Shown: one piece after another, positions 32,432 to 39,223 of the stretch
Layout: the number at the start of each line of letters is the position of its first letter
Position numbering within the stretch: position 1 is the first letter of the stretch
Assembly: GCA_024684215.1 (NCBI GenBank)
Contig: JAIKXH010000047.1
Span: forward strand, 1-39,223
Direction: 5' to 3'
DNA length: 39,223 nt
Origin: Lachnospiraceae bacterium
GTDB lineage: Bacteria; Bacillota; Clostridia; Lachnospirales; Lachnospiraceae
Notes under the pieces: model-generated
Told to the model about the DNA's origin: nothing
Databases searched by the model: none
Seen by the model: the letters and a program-made list of their open reading frames with translations, nothing else
Position numbers and translations under genes: made by a program

Positions 32432-33025
32432 TTATTTTGAATACAACTCGACGATAAGCATCTCGTTTACAGGAACATCAATCTGCTCTCTGGTAGGAAG
32501 ATTCTTGATGGTTCCCTTAAGTGCGTCGATATCAACGTCCATCCATTCGGGAGTAAGTCTTCCGCCGGTAACCTCAACGATTTCCTTGTAGCGGTTGAGA
32601 GACTTTGCACTCTCACGGATTTCTATAACGTCTCCTGCCTTAATAAGATATGAAGGAACGTTTACCTGCTTTCCGTTAACAAGAACATGCTTGTGTCCTA
32701 CAACCTGTCTTGCTTCCTTACGGGTTCTTGCAAATCCCATACGGAAAACAACATTGTCAAGTCTTGACTCAAGAAGGACCATAAGGTTTTCACCGGTCAT
32801 TCCCTTCATCATATCAGCCTTGTCATAGTAGTTACGGAAGGGCTTCTCAAGAACGCCATAGATAAACTTAGCCTTCTGCTTCTCACGGAGCTGAAGTCCG
32901 TACTCACTTACCTTTCTTCCGGCATTGTGAGGCTGTCTGTTAGATTTCTTGTCATATCCGAGAACTGCGGGCTCAATTCCGAGCGCTCTGCACTTCTTAA
33001 GGACGGGTGTACGATTAACTGCCAT
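32432..33025 (-). CDS. rpsD: Ribosomal protein uS4
   Basis: 197 aa, the first binder of the 16S rRNA 5' domain. Family segments are RQPHNAGRKVSEYGLQLREKQ and the S4 RNA-binding domain MLESRLDNVVFRMGFARTRKEARQ-like stretch followed by GHKHVLVNGKQVN. The variant lacks the zinc-binding cysteine cluster near the N-terminus. AAAGGAA precedes the start. The gene is located inside the alpha operon between rpsK and rpoA, as in clostridia rather than Bacillus. Confidence 0.98.
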   Translation of the reverse strand: MAVNRTPVLKKCRALGIEPAVLGYDKKSNRQPHNAGRKVSEYGLQLREKQKAKFIYGVLEKPFRNYYDKADMMKGMTGENLMVLLESRLDNVVFRMGFARTRKEARQVVGHKHVLVNGKQVNVPSYLIKAGDVIEIRESAKSLNRYKEIVEVTGGRLTPEWMDVDIDALKGTIKNLPTREQIDVPVNEMLIVELYSK

Positions 33026-33103
33026 TTTAAATTTCCTTTCAATGTTTGTTTACAGCACCCATTGGGTGTCTTCATCCAAAAATGTTAATTATATAGTTAC
33101 TGA

Positions 33104-33505
33104 TTAAACACGACGACGCTTAGGAGGTCTGCATCCGTTGTGAGGAACAGGGGTAACGTCCTTAATGGAAAGTACCTGAAGTCCTGCTGCTGCAAGAGCA
33201 CGGATAGCTGCTTCACGTCCTGAGCCGGGTCCCTTAACAAATACGTCAACAGTCTTAAGACCATGAACGATAGCTGCCTTAGTAGCAGTCTCTGCTGCAA
33301 CCTGTGCTGCATAAGGAGTAGACTTTCTTGATCCTCTGAATCCAAGTCCGCCTGCTGATGCCCAGCTGAGAGCATTTCCTTCTGCGTCGGTAAGGGTTAC
33401 GATAGTGTTGTTGAATGAAGCCTGGATATGTGCCTGGCCGTGATCAACGTTCTTTTTTACACGTCTTTTTGTAGCTTTTTTAGCTGTTGCTGCTTTAGTT
33501 GCCAT
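33104..33505 (-). CDS. rpsK: Ribosomal protein uS11
   Basis: 133 aa. Family marks are [30 protein letters not shown] and the C-terminal [17 protein letters not shown]. The N-terminus is alanine/lysine rich. It follows rpsM by 108 bp on the minus strand. Confidence 0.98.
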   Translation of the reverse strand: MATKAATAKKATKRRVKKNVDHGQAHIQASFNNTIVTLTDAEGNALSWASAGGLGFRGSRKSTPYAAQVAAETATKAAIVHGLKTVDVFVKGPGSGREAAIRALAAAGLQVLSIKDVTPVPHNGCRPPKRRRV

Positions 33506-33613
33506 TTAAACTAACCTACTTTCTAACGGATTATCCGTTTTTCGATTTCTGTGCCCATGCGAATATTACCGGGCACCGTTTAATAAATTGTTACTTATAT
33601 TGCTATAGAATAA

Positions 33614-33985
33614 TTACTTCTTCTTATTAGCAACGGTACGCTTAGGTCCCTTGCGGGTACGAGCGTTGTTCTTGGTGTTCTGTCCACGAACGGGAAGTCC
33701 CTTTCTGTGACGGATTCCACGATAGCATCCAATCTCCTGAAGAGCCTTGATGTTAAGAGCGATCTCTCTTCTGAGGTCACCTTCTACCATTACTCCAAGC
33801 TTGTCGATTGCTTCGGTAATCTTCTTTACTTCTTCATCGGTGATATCTCTTACTCTGGTATCAGGGTTTACACCACACTCAGCAAGGATCTTGCTTGATG
33901 TTGCTCTGCCAATACCATAAATGTAGGTAAGACCGATCTCGATTCTTTTCTCTCTGGGTAAATCTACACCTTCGATACGAGCCAT
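33614..33985 (-). CDS. rpsM: Ribosomal protein uS13
   Basis: 123 aa, near full length. Family marks are [21 protein letters not shown], the [17 protein letters not shown] segment and the [12 protein letters not shown] basic tail that contacts tRNA. GGAGG precedes the start. Upstream, a 195-bp gap with three hairpins separates it from rpmJ. Confidence 0.98.
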   Translation of the reverse strand: MARIEGVDLPREKRIEIGLTYIYGIGRATSSKILAECGVNPDTRVRDITDEEVKKITEAIDKLGVMVEGDLRREIALNIKALQEIGCYRGIRHRKGLPVRGQNTKNNARTRKGPKRTVANKKK

Positions 33986-34039
33986 TTTTCTTTTTCCTCC
34001 ATTTGTTACATTTGCATGATTTACATGCGGTTACTAGAT

Positions 34040-34116
34040 GATTGGGACCACTTGGTCCAATCGGACGCTCTACTGCGTATCCGATCCGTCTCTAATTTCT
34101 ACTATATATGTAGAAA
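34040..34116 (-). other. Three consecutive hairpins in the rpmJ-rpsM gap
   Basis: Three inverted repeats lie side by side: 34096-34116 (TTTCTAC/GTAGAAA), 34060-34085 (ATCGGACGC with its bulged complement) and 34040-34062 (GATTGGGACCA with its complement, one bulge). None is followed by a T run on the minus strand, so they are not simple terminators. They sit in the leader just upstream of rpsM, where a regulatory RNA element would act. Confidence 0.55.
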
Positions 34117-34176
34117 CCAAAGTATCAGGAAGTAACTTACAATATCGGAAGTCTTTATCACTCCCGAGGTGTAAGA

Positions 34177-34290
34177 TTATCCCTGTCTCTGTTTGTGTTT
34201 CGGATTCTCGCAGATGATCATTATGCGTCCTTTTCTCTTGATGACTTTGCACTTTTCGCAAATCGGTTTTACTGAACTTCTAACCTTCAT
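34177..34290 (-). CDS. rpmJ: Ribosomal protein bL36
   Basis: 37 aa, usual size. It begins [19 protein letters not shown] and ends with [11 protein letters not shown], showing the zinc-binding C-x2-C...C...H arrangement (Cys11, Cys14, Cys27, His32). Its start has AGGAGG upstream. It has its own promoter in the gap to infA. Confidence 0.97.
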   Translation of the reverse strand: MKVRSSVKPICEKCKVIKRKGRIMIICENPKHKQRQG

Positions 34291-34324
34291 CTCAAAGCCC
34301 TCCTTTCAAAAAAGACCGTTTAAC

Positions 34325-34353
34325 ATAATATCATAATGAATGCAATAATGCAA
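34325..34353 (-). promoter_or_regulatory. Internal promoter upstream of rpmJ
   Basis: On the minus strand, -35 TTGCAT (34348-34353) and -10 TATTAT (34325-34330) have a 17-bp spacer. Transcription would start near 34318, with a short leader to rpmJ at 34290. It would allow the alpha operon to be expressed apart from secY-adk-map-infA. Confidence 0.5.
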
Positions 34354-34387
34354 GCATTTTTTATTATCTAAATTTGTTTATATAAGT

Positions 34388-34472
34388 AATCCTGCTTCGC
34401 AGGATTTACAAATCTATATAAATAGCATCTTGAATGCAAGCATTCAGAGTGCTCTTTATATAGATTTGTAAA
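34388..34472. repeat. 33-bp near-perfect inverted repeat plus adjacent GC hairpin, between infA and rpmJ
   Basis: Arms 34405-34437 and 34440-34472 are complementary at 29 of 33 positions with only two bases between them, forming a very long hairpin that starts ten bases after the infA stop. A second perfect hairpin (AATCCTGC-ttc-GCAGGATT) abuts it at 34388-34406. No T run follows directly. It may be a MITE-like insertion, a processing site or an attenuator. Confidence 0.8.
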
Positions 34473-34481
34473 AGGGCAGTC

Positions 34482-34700
34482 TTACTTATCTCTCCAGATG
34501 ATTCTTCCTTTGGTAAGGTCGTAGGGAGAAAGCTCCATTGTTACCTTATCTCCGGGAAGGATTCTGATAAAATTCTGGCGAAGCTTTCCGCTTATAGTTG
34601 CCAGAACCTGATGTCCGTTTTCAAGTTCTACTTTAAACATAGTGTTGGGAAGCTTTTCTACTACAACTCCCTCAATTTCAATTACATCACTCTTCGACAT
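34482..34700 (-). CDS. infA: Translation initiation factor IF-1
   Basis: 72 aa, exactly the usual size. It is a single OB-fold: [20 protein letters not shown], then [16 protein letters not shown] and [14 protein letters not shown]. It binds the ribosomal A site during initiation. AGGAGG precedes the start. It follows map by 45 bp. Confidence 0.98.
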   Translation of the reverse strand: MSKSDVIEIEGVVVEKLPNTMFKVELENGHQVLATISGKLRQNFIRILPGDKVTMELSPYDLTKGRIIWRDK

Positions 34701-34745
34701 TTTTTCCTCCTGGCAGCGTTTAAATACGCGGCTGATTTTTCTTAT

Positions 34746-35501
34746 TTATACCGGCTCCAAAGTAAGTACTTCCGGATCACCGTCTGTAATAAGTATTGTA
34801 TTCTCATAATGGGCGGCCCAAGTACCGTCAGCAGTAACTACTGTCCAGTCATCATCCAGCCATTCAACCTCGTCGCTGCCCAAAGTAACCATAGGTTCAA
34901 TCGCAAGGGTCATTCCCTGCTTTAACTTCGGTCCTCTTCTTCGCATCGCGTAGTTTGGTATTACAGGATCCTCATGTAAATGAGTCCCTATTCCGTGTCC
35001 GGTTAAATCTCTTACTATTCCGTAACCGCCTTCTAACAGGCTCTCCGAAATTGCATTCGATATATCATATAAATGATTTCCGGCTTTGGCTTTGCTTATT
35101 CCGTCCCAAAAGCTTTGCTCCGTATCTCTTATTAGGTCTTTTACTGAATCGGATACCTCGCCTACCGCATGCGTCCTGGCTGCATCTGAATGATAGCCTT
35201 TATAAATGAGTCCGCAATCCAGACTTACTATGTCTCCGTCCTTAATAATGCGGTCAGCCTTCGGTATTCCGTGAACGATTTCATCATTGACCGAGACGCA
35301 AATTGCGGCGGGAAACCCGTTATAGTTCTTAAAATTAGGTATCCCGCCCAACTTTCTGATAAGAGATTCGCCGTAGGTATCTACGTCCAGAGTGGAAACC
35401 CCGGGACGTAGATACCCCTTTAGCTCTTTATGCACTATTCCGAGAAGTCTGCATGACTCTCTCATTAGTGCTATTTCTTCATCATTTTTAATAGTAATCA
35501 T
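34746..35501 (-). CDS. map: Methionine aminopeptidase, type I
   Basis: 251 aa. The dinuclear metal ligands are visible: Asp in DIVSLDCGL, Asp in YHSDAARTH, His in GHGIGTHLHEDP, Glu in LAIEPMV and Glu in HYENTILIT. The conserved His near HGIPKADR also fits. It removes the initiator methionine from new proteins. It starts six bases after the adk stop. Confidence 0.97.
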   Translation of the reverse strand: MITIKNDEEIALMRESCRLLGIVHKELKGYLRPGVSTLDVDTYGESLIRKLGGIPNFKNYNGFPAAICVSVNDEIVHGIPKADRIIKDGDIVSLDCGLIYKGYHSDAARTHAVGEVSDSVKDLIRDTEQSFWDGISKAKAGNHLYDISNAISESLLEGGYGIVRDLTGHGIGTHLHEDPVIPNYAMRRRGPKLKQGMTLAIEPMVTLGSDEVEWLDDDWTVVTADGTWAAHYENTILITDGDPEVLTLEPV

Positions 35502-35507
35502 AAAACT

Positions 35508-36149
35508 TTATCCAAGGAAACCAACGATAGAATTAAATACATCCTTCATATCTACAGTTCCGTCTACAGTCTTTAATACCCCTTTGGCTGTATAGAAATC
35601 TATAAGCGGCTGTGTCTGATCATGGTATACCTTAAGTCTTGAGAGAACTGTCTCAGGCTTATCGTCATCGCGGAGAACAAGCTCGCTTCCGCAAGTATCG
35701 CAAATGCCTTCCTTTTTGGGAGGAATATGCTCAACATGATAAGTTGCACCACACTTAAGACAAGCGCGTCTGCCTGACATTCTCTTTACGATATTTTCAT
35801 CGGGAACGTCTACATTGATTGCAAAATCAATTTTCTCACCGAGCTTAGTAAGTGCCTCATCAAGCACCTCGGCCTGAGGAATTGTACGAGGGAATCCGTC
35901 AAGAACATACCCGTTCTTGCAATCATCCTGTGCAACTCTGTCCAACAAAATCTTAACTGTAAGCTCATCGGGAACAAGTAGTCCCTTGTCCATATATTCT
36001 TTAGCTTGTTTGCCAAGCTCTGTTCCGTTTTTAATGTTTGCTCTAAAAATGTCGCCGGTAGAAACATGAGGAATTCCATACTTCTCAGCAAGCATCTTAG
36101 CCTGTGTACCCTTTCCCGCTCCGGGTGCACCCAACATGATTATTTTCAT
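35508..36149 (-). CDS. adk: Adenylate kinase with zinc-binding lid
   Basis: 213 aa. The P-loop is [10 protein letters not shown]. The LID domain carries four cysteines in two pairs (CLKCG and CDTCG), the zinc-stabilised Gram-positive form. [11 protein letters not shown] is the NMP-side motif. It interconverts ATP, ADP and AMP. It lies between secY and map, and a hairpin at 36183-36211 separates it from secY. Confidence 0.98.
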   Translation of the reverse strand: MKIIMLGAPGAGKGTQAKMLAEKYGIPHVSTGDIFRANIKNGTELGKQAKEYMDKGLLVPDELTVKILLDRVAQDDCKNGYVLDGFPRTIPQAEVLDEALTKLGEKIDFAINVDVPDENIVKRMSGRRACLKCGATYHVEHIPPKKEGICDTCGSELVLRDDDKPETVLSRLKVYHDQTQPLIDFYTAKGVLKTVDGTVDMKDVFNSIVGFLG

Positions 36150-36182
36150 ACCCTGTTACCTCCTGTAATCCTAGTTACCACA

Positions 36183-36211
36183 CAAAGCCACGCTTTTTAA
36201 ACGTGGCTTTG
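36183..36211 (-). other. Hairpin in the secY-adk gap, attenuator or processing site
   Basis: Arms CAAAGCCACG (36183-36192) and CGTGGCTTTG (36202-36211) pair perfectly over 10 bp around a 9-nt loop. No T run follows on the minus strand, so complete termination is unlikely. Confidence 0.6.
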
Positions 36212-36218
36212 GTATAAA

Positions 36219-37544
36219 CTAATTCTCTAAAAATCCCTTATAATTTCTAACAAGCATCATTGATTCGATCTGTTTAACAGTCTCAATAACAACGCTTACG
36301 ATAATGATAAGGCTCGTACCTGTGGTGGCTACGTCCGCACCGAATACTCCGCTAAAGATATAGGGAAGTACACATATGATGATAAGACCTACTGCACCGA
36401 TAAATACGATATAATTAAGTACTTTGTTCAAATAATCGCTGGTAGGTTTTCCGGGACGAATACCGGGAATAAAACCACCCTGTCTCTTCAAATTATCCGA
36501 TACCATCAAAGGATTGAAGGTAATGGAAGTATAGAAGTATGCAAAGAATATTACCATTGCGATGTAAACAAGTAATCCGGCACTGTATTTAATCATGCTG
36601 ACTTCTTTGAATCTACACCAGTTATTTGAATTAAAGTACTGCAAAATCTCTGCCCATACACTGTTCATGTTCTCTGTATTTACGAACTGAGTGATGATTA
36701 GAGGAAGTGTAAGTATAGATTGTGCAAAGATGATGGGAATAACACCTGAGGTGTTAACCTTTAAAGGAATGCTTGAGGATGCTCCTCCGACATTTCTTCT
36801 TCCCTGCATTTTCTTTGCATACTGTACGGGGATTGATCTGACCGCATCGTTAAGGATGATTACCATAACTACCATTGCAATAAAGATTGCAATAATGATA
36901 ACTGCGGCAAGAATCGCCGTTGCAGGAGCCTTTCCTTTGACGAACTGATCGTAAAGTCCTTTAAGATCCTGCGGCAAACGTGAAATGATATTGATAGTAA
37001 GTACTACAGAAATACCATTTCCAACACCGTGTTCAGTGATTTGCTCACCCACCCACATAAGGAAAGCACTACCGGCTGTAAGTGCTACGATACAGGTAAT
37101 GATGTTCAAAGCATTCATATCGGGGATAAGGCCCTGACGACCAAATCCGATTGCCATGAAGCTTGCCTGTACAAGTGCAAGTCCAACGGTAAGATATCTT
37201 GTGATTGTTACAATCTTTTTTCTTCCCTCTTCACCGTCTCTTTGCATTTCCTCAAGCTTAGGAATAGCTATTGTGAGGAGCTGCATGATAATTGATGAAG
37301 TAATGTAAGGGTTGATGTTAAGTGCCAATACCGACATATTAAGGAACGAACCACCGGTAACGGCATCAAAGAAGCTAACGGCGCTGTTTGTCTGCTGAGC
37401 AAACCATTCGGCAAAGAAACTCCTATCTACACCGGGCACAGGAAGCTGTGATCCTATACGGATCACAACTAACATAGCCAAAGTAAATAATAATCTATTA
37501 CGGATTTCTTTAATTTTGAATGCGTTCTTCAGAGTTGTGAGCAT
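36219..37544 (-). CDS. secY: Protein translocase subunit SecY
   Basis: 441 aa with ten membrane helices forming the secretion channel. Family segments are RIGSQLPVPGVD at the N-terminus, LALNINPYITSSIIMQLL (helix 2 and plug region), GEQITEHGVGNGIS and the cytoplasmic loop FNPLMVSDNLKRQGGFIPGI-type stretch. The start ATG overlaps the rplO stop by one base (TAATG), so the two are translationally coupled. Confidence 0.98.
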   Translation of the reverse strand: MLTTLKNAFKIKEIRNRLLFTLAMLVVIRIGSQLPVPGVDRSFFAEWFAQQTNSAVSFFDAVTGGSFLNMSVLALNINPYITSSIIMQLLTIAIPKLEEMQRDGEEGRKKIVTITRYLTVGLALVQASFMAIGFGRQGLIPDMNALNIITCIVALTAGSAFLMWVGEQITEHGVGNGISVVLTINIISRLPQDLKGLYDQFVKGKAPATAILAAVIIIAIFIAMVVMVIILNDAVRSIPVQYAKKMQGRRNVGGASSSIPLKVNTSGVIPIIFAQSILTLPLIITQFVNTENMNSVWAEILQYFNSNNWCRFKEVSMIKYSAGLLVYIAMVIFFAYFYTSITFNPLMVSDNLKRQGGFIPGIRPGKPTSDYLNKVLNYIVFIGAVGLIIICVLPYIFSGVFGADVATTGTSLIIIVSVVIETVKQIESMMLVRNYKGFLEN

Positions 37545-37984
37545 TAAATCACCTCAGCACTTCCGCCAGCGGCTTCGATTTTTTCTTTAGCAGATGCAGA
37601 ATATGCATTTACTTTAACATCGAGTTTCTTGCTAAGCTCTCCATTTCCGAGTATCTTAACTCCATCTCTGGGATTCTTGATAACGCCGGCCTCTACGAGT
37701 GCAGCTACATCAACTGTAGCTCCGGCCTCAAAGCGCTCAAGCTCACTTACATTGATAGCGACGATCTCAAGAGTGTTACGATTGGTAAATCCTCTCTTGG
37801 GAAGACGTCTGTATAAAGGCATCTGGCCACCTTCAAATCCGGGTCTGGGTGCACCTGAACGAGCCTTCTGGCCCTTGTGACCCTTACCTGCGGTCTTGCC
37901 ATTGCCTGAGCCGTGTCCACGGCCTCTTCTAAAATTATCGCTCTGCTTTGAACCATCAGCAGGTCTTAAGTTGGATAATTCCAT
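37544..37984 (-). CDS. rplO: Ribosomal protein uL15
   Basis: 146 aa. The glycine/arginine-rich start ([20 protein letters not shown]) and [18 protein letters not shown] are diagnostic. The start follows an AGGAGG-like site. It is coupled to secY. Confidence 0.98.
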   Translation of the reverse strand: MELSNLRPADGSKQSDNFRRGRGHGSGNGKTAGKGHKGQKARSGAPRPGFEGGQMPLYRRLPKRGFTNRNTLEIVAINVSELERFEAGATVDVAALVEAGVIKNPRDGVKILGNGELSKKLDVKVNAYSASAKEKIEAAGGSAEVI

Positions 37985-38001
37985 GGTAAGAACACCTCCT
38001 A

Positions 38002-38187
38002 TTAAACTTCTTCTACCTTAACAAGGTGATTGATCAGACGAATCTGGCCCTTAGTTGCATCATTATCGGGAAGAACAACTGTCTTTCCAATCTTGCGAAG
38101 ACCCATAGACTCTGCAATCGCTCTGTTCTTGGGAACCTGACCGATCAGGGACTTGGTCAGAGTAATCTTTAACTTTTTATCTGCCAT
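38002..38187 (-). CDS. rpmD: Ribosomal protein uL30
   Basis: 61 aa, usual size. [18 protein letters not shown] and [12 protein letters not shown] mark the family. It sits between rpsE and rplO. Confidence 0.97.
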   Translation of the reverse strand: MADKKLKITLTKSLIGQVPKNRAIAESMGLRKIGKTVVLPDNDATKGQIRLINHLVKVEEV

Positions 38188-38201
38188 CTCTTTACTCCTC
38201 C

Positions 38202-38711
38202 TTATGCCTGAACATCCTCAACGGACTTGCCACGCTTGTTAGCTACTTCTTCAGGGCGCTTAAGCTCTGAAAGTCCGGTAAGAGTTGCAAGAACAACGTT
38301 CTGCTTGTTATTTGAGCCAAGAGACTTAGTACGGATGTTCTTGATACCTGCAAGTTCACAAACGATACGAGCGGGACCACCTGCGATGATACCGGTACCT
38401 TCGGGAGCTCTCTTAAGGAGAACGTTTGAAGAACCATACTGACCGATATAATCATGAGTAATAGAATTGTTCTCATCAAGTGCGATCTCGATTACATGCT
38501 TGATAGCATCTTCCTTACCCTTACGGATAGCTTCGGGAACTTCCTTAGCTTTTCCAAGTCCTACTCCAACGTGACCATTCTTGTCACCAACTACTACAAG
38601 TGCTGTAAAACGAGAATTGCTTCCGCCCTTTACAACCTTGGTAACTCTTTTAATTGTGACAACCTTATCTTCTAATTCTAACTGGCTTGCATCTACGATT
38701 GTACGTTTCAT
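38202..38711 (-). CDS. rpsE: Ribosomal protein uS5
   Basis: 169 aa. The double-stranded RNA-binding N-terminal domain ([21 protein letters not shown]) and the C-terminal [24 protein letters not shown] stretch are clear. Mutations in the first loop give spectinomycin resistance in other bacteria; the region here looks ordinary. Confidence 0.98.
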   Translation of the reverse strand: MKRTIVDASQLELEDKVVTIKRVTKVVKGGSNSRFTALVVVGDKNGHVGVGLGKAKEVPEAIRKGKEDAIKHVIEIALDENNSITHDYIGQYGSSNVLLKRAPEGTGIIAGGPARIVCELAGIKNIRTKSLGSNNKQNVVLATLTGLSELKRPEEVANKRGKSVEDVQA

Positions 38712-38729
38712 GAATTTCCTCTTCCTTTC

Positions 38730-39098
38730 CTAGAATTCCAGGCCAGCTTCTCTGGCTGCCTCAGCTAATGCTGCAATTTTACCCTGGTAGATAAAACCGC
38801 CTCTATCGAAGACAACCTCTTTGATTCCCTTCTCAAGTGCACGCTTTGCGATAACGGTGCCTACATATGCTGCTGCGTCGACATTATTTGTCTTATCGAG
38901 CTCTGCCTTTACTTCCTTTTCCATGGTGGAAGCGGCTACAAGAGTCTTACCTTCAACATCATCGATAATCTGAGCATACATATGATTGTTGCTTCTGAAT
39001 ACTGCAAGACGAGGTCTTTCAGCAGTACCACTGAAGCGGTTACGAATTCTCATGTGCTTCTTAGCACGAATTTCCGATCTGCATTCTTTTTTAACCAT
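38730..39098 (-). CDS. rplR: Ribosomal protein uL18
   Basis: 122 aa. [21 protein letters not shown] and the C-terminal [24 protein letters not shown] are diagnostic; it binds 5S rRNA. Two close ATGs exist. The one at 39098 lies nine bases from AAGGAG and gives the usual MVKK start; 39104 is only three bases away, so I use 39098. Confidence 0.97.
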   Translation of the reverse strand: MVKKECRSEIRAKKHMRIRNRFSGTAERPRLAVFRSNNHMYAQIIDDVEGKTLVAASTMEKEVKAELDKTNNVDAAAYVGTVIAKRALEKGIKEVVFDRGGFIYQGKIAALAEAAREAGLEF

Positions 39099-39118
39099 CT
39101 TCATACTCTCCTTATCGA

Positions 39119-39223
39119 TTACTTCTTACCGGTCTTACCAACCTTGCGGCGGATAACCTCGTCAGCATACTTGATACCCTTGCCCTTATAAGGTTCAGGT
39201 CCTCTCTTGGAGCGGATCTCAGC
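39119..39223 (-). CDS. rplF: Ribosomal protein uL6, C-terminal end only
   Basis: The last 34 codons and the stop are visible at the right edge. The protein fragment [19 protein letters not shown]... and the ending [10 protein letters not shown] match the C-terminus of uL6. It is followed by rplR after 20 bp. Confidence 0.95.
   Translation of the reverse strand, partial: AEIRSKRGPEPYKGKGIKYADEVIRRKVGKTGKK

Noticed and set aside
33097-33375. Minus-strand out-of-frame ORF inside rpsK
   Set aside because: It is the +1 frame shadow of a highly conserved ribosomal gene and has leucine/glutamine-rich nonsense composition.
36183-36211. Intrinsic terminator between secY and adk
   Set aside because: The stem is good but no T run follows on the transcribed strand, and the operon clearly continues; listed as a hairpin only.

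Overview
The window looks like a chromosomal segment of an anaerobic, motile, low-to-mid GC Firmicute of the Lachnospiraceae, with Butyrivibrio or Pseudobutyrivibrio as the nearest guess. The reasons are the S10/spc/alpha ribosomal gene order with rpsD between rpsK and rpoA, an ECF transporter core after rplQ, a minimal SufC/SufBD pair instead of a full Suf or Isc set, a LacI-like sensor fused to GGDEF, and a CE15-like esterase. The genus is an inference. Almost all genes are on the minus strand, so the biological reading direction is from high to low coordinates. Only a chemoreceptor and an EAL protein are on the plus strand.

Right part (39223 to about 30600): the end of the spc operon and the alpha operon, read as rplF(partial)-rplR-rpsE-rpmD-rplO-secY-adk-map-infA-rpmJ-rpsM-rpsK-rpsD-rpoA-rplQ. 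A 12-bp perfect hairpin terminator follows rplQ. Next come a small anchored protein of unknown function, ecfA1-ecfA2-ecfT and truA, the usual Firmicute continuation. The infA-rpmJ gap holds a 33-bp near-perfect inverted repeat and an internal promoter.

Middle part (about 26425 to 11600): c-di-GMP and envelope functions. A degenerate-GGDEF/EAL protein is divergent from a PilZ-domain protein. Then follow a ZIP metal transporter with a well-formed promoter and an overlapping inverted-repeat operator, an ABC ATPase plus an FtsX-type permease with a very long coiled coil, a TlpA-like lipoprotein, a chemoreceptor, and a 49-residue membrane CxxC protein next to a NapH-like 4Fe-4S membrane protein. 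A DUF202-like protein, a Na/Ca exchanger and a LacI-sensor diguanylate cyclase complete this part. The thioredoxin lipoprotein, CxxC protein and Fe-S membrane protein plausibly form one transmembrane electron or thiol relay.

Left part (about 11600 to 1): one apparent operon runs GNAT-sufC-sufBD-(nuclease-like + DUF2075 helicase)-merR. It is followed by a NaChBac-type sodium channel, a Nudix-GNAT fusion, a YbaK deacylase, a CE15-like esterase, another GNAT, a PlsC-type acyltransferase with a zinc ribbon, and a partial GltS-like transporter. Between merR and the channel gene lies a textbook MerR-type promoter (19-bp spacer around a palindrome) that points the wrong way for either neighbour. Short tandem duplications sit at several gene 3' ends and in several gaps.

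No rRNA, tRNA, CRISPR array, transposase or phage gene was seen. No gene-free stretch exceeds about 195 bp. The best candidates for something new are the nuclease-helicase/MerR unit with its antisense-pointing operator, the infA-rpmJ palindrome, and the recurrent 3'-end duplications.
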